In this document: one piece after another, positions 3,114 to 6,656 of the stretch
Layout of the letters: each line of letters begins with the position of its first letter
Numbering within the stretch: the stretch's first letter is position 1
From: a bacterium
GTDB lineage: Bacteria; Patescibacteriota; Minisyncoccia; UBA6257; 2-01-FULL-56-20
DNA: 6,656 nt
Direction: 5' to 3'
NCBI GenBank assembly: GCA_021780545.1
Contig: JAJXYP010000022.1
Location: 1-6,656 of the forward strand
The notes under the pieces: model-generated
Database searches by the model: none
What the model saw: only the letters and a program-made list of their open reading frames with translations
Told to the model about the DNA's origin: nothing
Made by a program: the position numbers and the translations under genes

Positions 3114-4394
3114 ATGGCTATCAAAGAATCGGTCCGGAAAAGAACACCGAAAGCGCTTGCGGCATACCATTTTCTCTGGGCATGGCTTGGCGCGCGCCTG
3201 CACCGCCACCCGAGCCGGCGGCTGTTCACCATCGGCGTCACGGGGACCAAGGGCAAGACGACGACGGTCGAACTCGTGAATGCGATTCTTGAGGCCGCCG
3301 GCAAGCGCACCGCGGTCCTCTCCTCGCTTCGCGAGAAGATCGGGGATGATTCGAACAAGAATGCGATTGGCAACTCGATGCCGGGCCGCGGTTACATCCA
3401 GAAATTTCTCCGCGCGGCGCGGGAGGCAGGATGCCAGTACGCCGTGATCGAAGTTACGTCGCAGGGGGTCGTCCAGCATCGCCACCGGTTTATCGACTGG
3501 AATCTGGGCGTCATTACGAATCTATCTCCCGAACATATCGAAGCCCACGGCTCGTTCGAAAATTATCGGAAGGCGAAGCTCGATTTTTTGCTCTACGTCG
3601 CGAAGCACGGGGGAAAGGTGTTCGTCAACCGGGACGACCCGAACGCCGGATTTTTTCTTGGCGAGCTTTCCCGTGTCGGCGATTGCGCTATTGAATACGC
3701 CCGGACGGATATGCAGCTGATGGATCATCTTTCCCGGGTGGAGCGGATGCGGGAATCGGCAGAATTCGGGGAGCGGCCGGGATTCCGCCTGGCGAATCTG
3801 AACGAGGGGAACATTGCCGCGGCAATCGCGATTGCGAAGGAAATGGGCATCCCCGACCGCACTATTGAAACGGCTCTTGCAGGATTCCGCGGGATTCCGG
3901 GGCGCATGGAATTCGTGACCGCCGGCCCCTATACGGCGATTGTCGATTATGCCCACACGCCGGACTCGCTCGAAGCCGCTTATCGGACGGCGCGGCGCGA
4001 GCTGGGCGATGGCGGGCGCTTGATTTGCGTCCTGGGCGCCGCCGGCGGCGGGCGCGATCGGTGGAAACGGCCGGAGATGGGGAAAATCGCGGCCCACTAC
4101 TGCGACGAGGCGATCGTGACGAACGAAGATCCGTACGACGAGGATCCGGAAGCGATCATCGATGCGGTTGCCGAAGGCGCGATGCAGATGCCATATCCAA
4201 AGCCCGCGATTTTGAAGGTGGCGGATCGGCGCGAAGCGCTCGCCCGGGCGATCGATGCGCTGCAGCCCGGCGACATCATGATCGCGACCGGAAAGGGGAG
4301 CGAGGATTGGATTCATCTGGCTGGCGGAAAAAAAGTGCCGTGGAACGAGCGTATCGTGGTCGAAGAACTGCTGTCGGCTAAGCAGCCGGCATAG
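3114..4394 (+). CDS. murE: MurE-like UDP-N-acetylmuramyl tripeptide ligase, short form
   Basis: This encodes a 426-residue cytoplasmic Mur ligase. MurE adds the third amino acid of the peptidoglycan stem to UDP-MurNAc-L-Ala-D-Glu using ATP. Visible motifs are the P-loop GTKGKTT (44-50), EVTSQGV (113-119), NLSPEHIEAHGSFENYRKAK (136-155, including the family His and the lysine that is carboxylated in relatives), GIPGRME (260-266), DYAHTPDSLE (278-287), GGGRDRWKRPEMG (311-323) and GKGSED near the C-terminus. Two points are odd. The UDP-binding N-terminal domain of about 90 residues is missing: the P-loop starts near residue 44 instead of about 110. The substrate-selecting DNPR signature is replaced by EDPY (338-341), so the third amino acid cannot be predicted. 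It follows ruvA by 13 bases with only a weak GAGAG in front, so it is probably co-transcribed with it. A related Mur ligase acting on another substrate is the main alternative. Confidence 0.8.
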   Translation: MAIKESVRKRTPKALAAYHFLWAWLGARLHRHPSRRLFTIGVTGTKGKTTTVELVNAILEAAGKRTAVLSSLREKIGDDSNKNAIGNSMPGRGYIQKFLRAAREAGCQYAVIEVTSQGVVQHRHRFIDWNLGVITNLSPEHIEAHGSFENYRKAKLDFLLYVAKHGGKVFVNRDDPNAGFFLGELSRVGDCAIEYARTDMQLMDHLSRVERMRESAEFGERPGFRLANLNEGNIAAAIAIAKEMGIPDRTIETALAGFRGIPGRMEFVTAGPYTAIVDYAHTPDSLEAAYRTARRELGDGGRLICVLGAAGGGRDRWKRPEMGKIAAHYCDEAIVTNEDPYDEDPEAIIDAVAEGAMQMPYPKPAILKVADRREALARAIDALQPGDIMIATGKGSEDWIHLAGGKKVPWNERIVVEELLSAKQPA

Positions 4395-4414
4395 GCGCGG
4401 ACGGGAGAGCGGAG

Positions 4415-4420
4415 TATACT
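4415..4420 (+). promoter_or_regulatory. -10 box before the beta-CASP gene, predicted leaderless
   Basis: TATACT ends 7 bases before the ATG at 4428, in the 33-base gap after the murE-like gene. There is no matching -35 at 16-18 bp. The position repeats that seen at holA, rpsT and ruvA. Confidence 0.5.
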
Positions 4421-4427
4421 GGGAAGT

Positions 4428-5786
4428 ATGAAACTTACGTTTTACGGCGGGACGGGGGAGGCGACGGGAGCAAACTATGTTCTCGAGTCTGGCGGGACGA
4501 AGATCATGGTCGACTGCGGCTTGCATCAGGGCGGGCACTATGCGGAACGGCAGAATTTTGAGCCGTTCTCTTATGATCCGTCGTCGATTACGGCGGTATT
4601 CGTGACCCATTCGCATCTCGACCACATCGGCCGCCTGCCGTCGCTCGTGAAGGCGGGTTTCGCCGGCACGATTTATTCGACCGGCGCCACCAAGGATTTC
4701 GCGGAACTGATGCTCCTTGACTCGGAGCATTTGTTGATGAAGGAATCCGAGCGGGAAGGAAAGATGCCGCTTTATACGAACGATGACATTGCGGCGACGC
4801 GCCGGCGCTGGGAAGGCGTGCCGTATCACCATCCCGTGACCGTCGGTCCCTTTCGGGCGGAGCTTTATGACGCCGGCCATATCCTCGGGTCGGCCATTGT
4901 AAAAATTACCGTTACGGAGGACGGCGGAGAGAAGACGATCGTTTTTTCCGGCGACCTTGGCAATTCTCCGGCGCCGATCGTCAAGCCGACCGAGATGATT
5001 GACGCCGCCGACTATTGTGTCGTCGAATCGACGTACGGAGACCGCGTGCACGAACACGTGGATGATCGGAAGGAAGAATTGGAACGGGTGATTGAGGCGA
5101 CCGTGAAAGCCGGCGGTACGCTCATGATTCCGACATTCGCCATGGAGCGGACCCAGGAATTGCTCTACCACCTTCATCAACTCTTCGAAGACGGGCGTAT
5201 CCCGCGGGTGCCGGTGTTTATCGATAGTCCGCTCGCCATAAAGCTCACGGCGGTTTATAAAAAACACGAGAGCTATTTTAATCATGAAACCAGGGAGATA
5301 GCCGGAGCGGGCGATGACATCCTGAATTTTCCCGGGTTGCGGCTGACGCTGACAACGGAACAATCGAAGGAAATCAACGATGTCCGTCCGCCGAAAGTCG
5401 TGATTGCGGGCTCCGGCATGTCGAATGGCGGCAGGATTCTCCATCACGAGGCGCGGTACCTGTCTGATCCCGCCAGTACGATTCTCTTTGTGGGGTATCA
5501 GGCGCGGGGTTCACTCGGGCGGCTGATCCTCGAAGGCGCGCATGAGGTGAAAATTTTTGGGGAAACCGTGCCGGTTCGCTGCCGCGTCGCGAATATTCCC
5601 GGATACTCGGCCCACGCCGATCAGCCCCGCTTGCTCCGCTGGGTGGGCAACATGCGTCAATCACTGAAAAAAGTGTTCATTGTGCAGGGCGATCCGCCGT
5701 CGAGCGACGCGCTTTTACGCAAGATCGTCGATGAGCTGGCGGTGAATGCCGAAGTGCCGACGGCCGGGGAAAGCGTCGAACTATAA
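4428..5786 (+). CDS. Beta-CASP metallo-beta-lactamase-fold RNase
   Basis: This encodes a 452-residue cytoplasmic nuclease of the CPSF73/TTHA0252-like beta-CASP group, predicted to cut or trim RNA with two zinc ions. Metallo-beta-lactamase motifs are VDCG (Asp29), THSHLDH (His61, His63, Asp65, His66), DAGHILGSA (His151) and FSGDLG (Asp176). The inserted beta-CASP domain follows, with motif A at VESTYG (Glu200), motif B at SGMSNGGRILHH (His340) and motif C at GYSAHAD (His396). All metal ligands are present, so it should be active. It lacks the long C-terminal region of RNase J. The C-terminal element usually written HGE reads QGD (420-422). A -10 box lies 7 bases upstream, with no ribosome binding site. 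It could process mRNA or rRNA; endo- versus exonuclease activity cannot be told from sequence alone. Confidence 0.88.
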   Translation: MKLTFYGGTGEATGANYVLESGGTKIMVDCGLHQGGHYAERQNFEPFSYDPSSITAVFVTHSHLDHIGRLPSLVKAGFAGTIYSTGATKDFAELMLLDSEHLLMKESEREGKMPLYTNDDIAATRRRWEGVPYHHPVTVGPFRAELYDAGHILGSAIVKITVTEDGGEKTIVFSGDLGNSPAPIVKPTEMIDAADYCVVESTYGDRVHEHVDDRKEELERVIEATVKAGGTLMIPTFAMERTQELLYHLHQLFEDGRIPRVPVFIDSPLAIKLTAVYKKHESYFNHETREIAGAGDDILNFPGLRLTLTTEQSKEINDVRPPKVVIAGSGMSNGGRILHHEARYLSDPASTILFVGYQARGSLGRLILEGAHEVKIFGETVPVRCRVANIPGYSAHADQPRLLRWVGNMRQSLKKVFIVQGDPPSSDALLRKIVDELAVNAEVPTAGESVEL

Positions 5787-5833
5787 ATTGAAAGAGAATC
5801 AACAACCGTACCGTTCCATCAAAAAATTTATTT

Positions 5834-6472
5834 ATGAAATTGATGAAAAAAATATTGAATCACGAAGAGGCGGGCGGCGGCGGATTGGCGTCAAGTTACC
5901 TCAAATATAAAATCTGCATTTCTGGTTCGGCGACGACGGACGTCGCTACGCCGGGAACGCTCGAAAAAACGGAGGAGATGGGGCGGTTGATTGCCGAACG
6001 GGGAATGGTGCTCGTGACGGGCGCCACGACGGGCATCCCCTATTGGGCGGCCAAGGGGGCGAAGAATGCGGGCGGAATCGTCATCGGCCTTTCGCCGGCA
6101 GCGTCGAAGCTCGCGCATGTGAAGAGCTATCATCTGCCGCTCGATTACCACGACCTCATCGTATACACCGGCTTCGATTATTCGGGGCGCAATCTGCTGC
6201 TCACGCGAACGGCGGATGCGGTTATTACGATTTGCGGCCGGGTGGGAACGCTCAACGAATTTACCATCGCGTTCGAGGACAAGAAGCCGCAGGGCGTGCT
6301 GACGGGCACCGGGGGAGAAAGCGACGAGATCGAGCGCATTCTCGCGATTGCGCACCGGGGCGTTGGGAAGGTGGTTTTCGATGCCGATCCGGCTTCGCTT
6401 CTCGACAAAGTAGTCGCGAAGATCGAGGAAGCCGAAAAGGAAGTTGTGGCGGCGGAGTGGAGAAACAATTAG
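5834..6472 (+). CDS. LOG/TIGR00725-like Rossmann nucleotide-binding protein
   Basis: This encodes a 212-residue protein with a Rossmann fold of the LOG (lysine decarboxylase-like) superfamily, related to proteins that bind or cleave nucleotides. The core starts at KICISGS (residues 25-31). It continues with GMVLVTGATTGIPYWAAKGA (57-76), in the place of the family's first glycine-rich loop, GRNLLLTRTADAVI (118-131) and CGRVGTLNEF (134-143). The last corresponds to the PGGxGTxxE motif, with Pro to Cys and the second Gly to Arg; Arg119 and Glu142 are kept. Residues 1-24 are a basic start plus a GGGG linker, outside the core, so ATG 5843 is also possible. It follows the beta-CASP gene by 47 bases with no terminator between, so it may be co-transcribed, though an AT-rich leader (5787-5833) could hold a weak promoter. 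It is not necessarily a cytokinin-activating phosphoribohydrolase; function is open. Confidence 0.75.
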   Translation: MKLMKKILNHEEAGGGGLASSYLKYKICISGSATTDVATPGTLEKTEEMGRLIAERGMVLVTGATTGIPYWAAKGAKNAGGIVIGLSPAASKLAHVKSYHLPLDYHDLIVYTGFDYSGRNLLLTRTADAVITICGRVGTLNEFTIAFEDKKPQGVLTGTGGESDEIERILAIAHRGVGKVVFDADPASLLDKVVAKIEEAEKEVVAAEWRNN

Positions 6473-6500
6473 GAACTTGCGCCGATCAAATCGCGGGGAC

Positions 6501-6529
6501 TTGCGCTATTTTGGTGGTTAGGGTATAAT
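6501..6529 (+). promoter_or_regulatory. Promoter of the gene starting at 6571
   Basis: TTGCGC (6501-6506) and a perfect TATAAT (6524-6529) are separated by 17 bp. The start would be near 6536, giving a leader of about 35 bases. ACTTGCGC, which includes the -35, is also found 24 bases upstream (6475-6482). GTCATA is repeated with a 10-bp period in the leader (6539-6544 and 6549-6554). Confidence 0.75.
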
Positions 6530-6570
6530 CCTATCAACGTCATAAAAAGTCATATAAATCAAGCGATTTC

Positions 6571-6656
6571 ATGAACCCAACCCAGATGTCAGCTTCAAAA
6601 ATCGTGGCTTCGGCAATGGCCGGTCTTTCGTCTCGTCAGAAGGAGGTTAGATCGGA
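6571..6656 (+). CDS. 5' end of a gene, possibly a sigma-70 region-4-like protein
   Basis: ATG 6571 opens a frame that continues past the window end. Only 28 whole codons are visible: MNPTQMSASKIVASAMAG, then LSSRQKEVRS. A short helical lead followed by a (L)SxRQxEV element resembles the start of sigma-70 region 4 domains, where 'L..RE.EVl..RFG' begins the helix-turn-helix. The next residues, where RFGL would appear, are cut off. It has its own good promoter and no clear ribosome binding site. The identification is a guess from a very short stretch. Confidence 0.4.
   Translation, partial: MNPTQMSASKIVASAMAGLSSRQKEVRS

Noticed and set aside
2333..3373. A 346-codon minus-strand frame over ruvA and the murE start
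   Set aside because: Antisense shadow of well-supported genes, with Arg-rich low-complexity translation and no start signals.
3882..3901. GGATTCCG repeated with a 10-bp period within the murE-like gene
   Set aside because: It falls in the conserved coding segment for FRGIPGRME and is explained by the protein sequence.
3522..5447. A 641-codon open frame on the minus strand
   Set aside because: It lies wholly antisense to the murE-like and beta-CASP genes, which have clear motifs; stop-free antisense frames are usual in GC-rich coding DNA. Its translation is Arg/His-rich with no recognisable domain.
1..6656. CRISPR array, insertion sequence, phage or attachment site
   Set aside because: No regularly spaced long repeats, transposase or integrase, terminal inverted repeats or duplicated tRNA end were seen.

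Overview
The window looks like a piece of a moderately GC-rich bacterial genome, most likely from the Candidate Phyla Radiation (Patescibacteria, Parcubacteria-like). This is inferred from protein style and gene set, not from a marker gene. The clues are short versions of housekeeping proteins (a 260-residue DNA polymerase III delta, and a MurE-type ligase without its N-terminal domain), tight packing, and several start codons only 6-7 bases after a -10 box with no Shine-Dalgarno sequence. No plasmid, phage, insertion sequence or CRISPR array is visible.

Bases 1-781 form a small regulator unit. A strong promoter (TTGACT, 17 bp, TATACT) has its -35 inside a palindrome. It precedes an uncatalogued 50-codon ORF (192-344) that overlaps the start of an XRE-family helix-turn-helix gene (341-742) by ATGA. 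A clear intrinsic terminator closes the unit (750-781).

Bases 782-1396 hold no protein gene I would call. They contain a minus-strand tRNA-Val(UAC) with its own promoter, several hairpins, and an 18-codon minus-strand ORF with a perfect AGGAGG.

Bases 1397-3100 carry genome-maintenance and ribosome genes. holA (plus) converges on rpsT (minus) with a 37-bp 3' overlap. rpsT and ruvA (plus) diverge from one compact promoter region in which both messages are predicted to be leaderless or nearly so.

Bases 3114-6472 are a plus-strand run: a MurE-like peptidoglycan ligase 13 bp after ruvA, a beta-CASP metallo-beta-lactamase RNase with its own -10 box, and a LOG/Rossmann nucleotide-binding protein. 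A further gene starts at 6571 behind a good promoter (TTGCGC, 17 bp, TATAAT) and runs off the end. Its first residues resemble the start of a sigma-70 region-4-like protein.

No complete new defence or mobile system is evident. The best leads are the repeated leaderless-promoter arrangement, the hidden small ORF coupled to the XRE gene, the modified MurE signature, the repeat-built proline/alanine insert in RuvA, and a C at position 55 in the T-loop of the tRNA.
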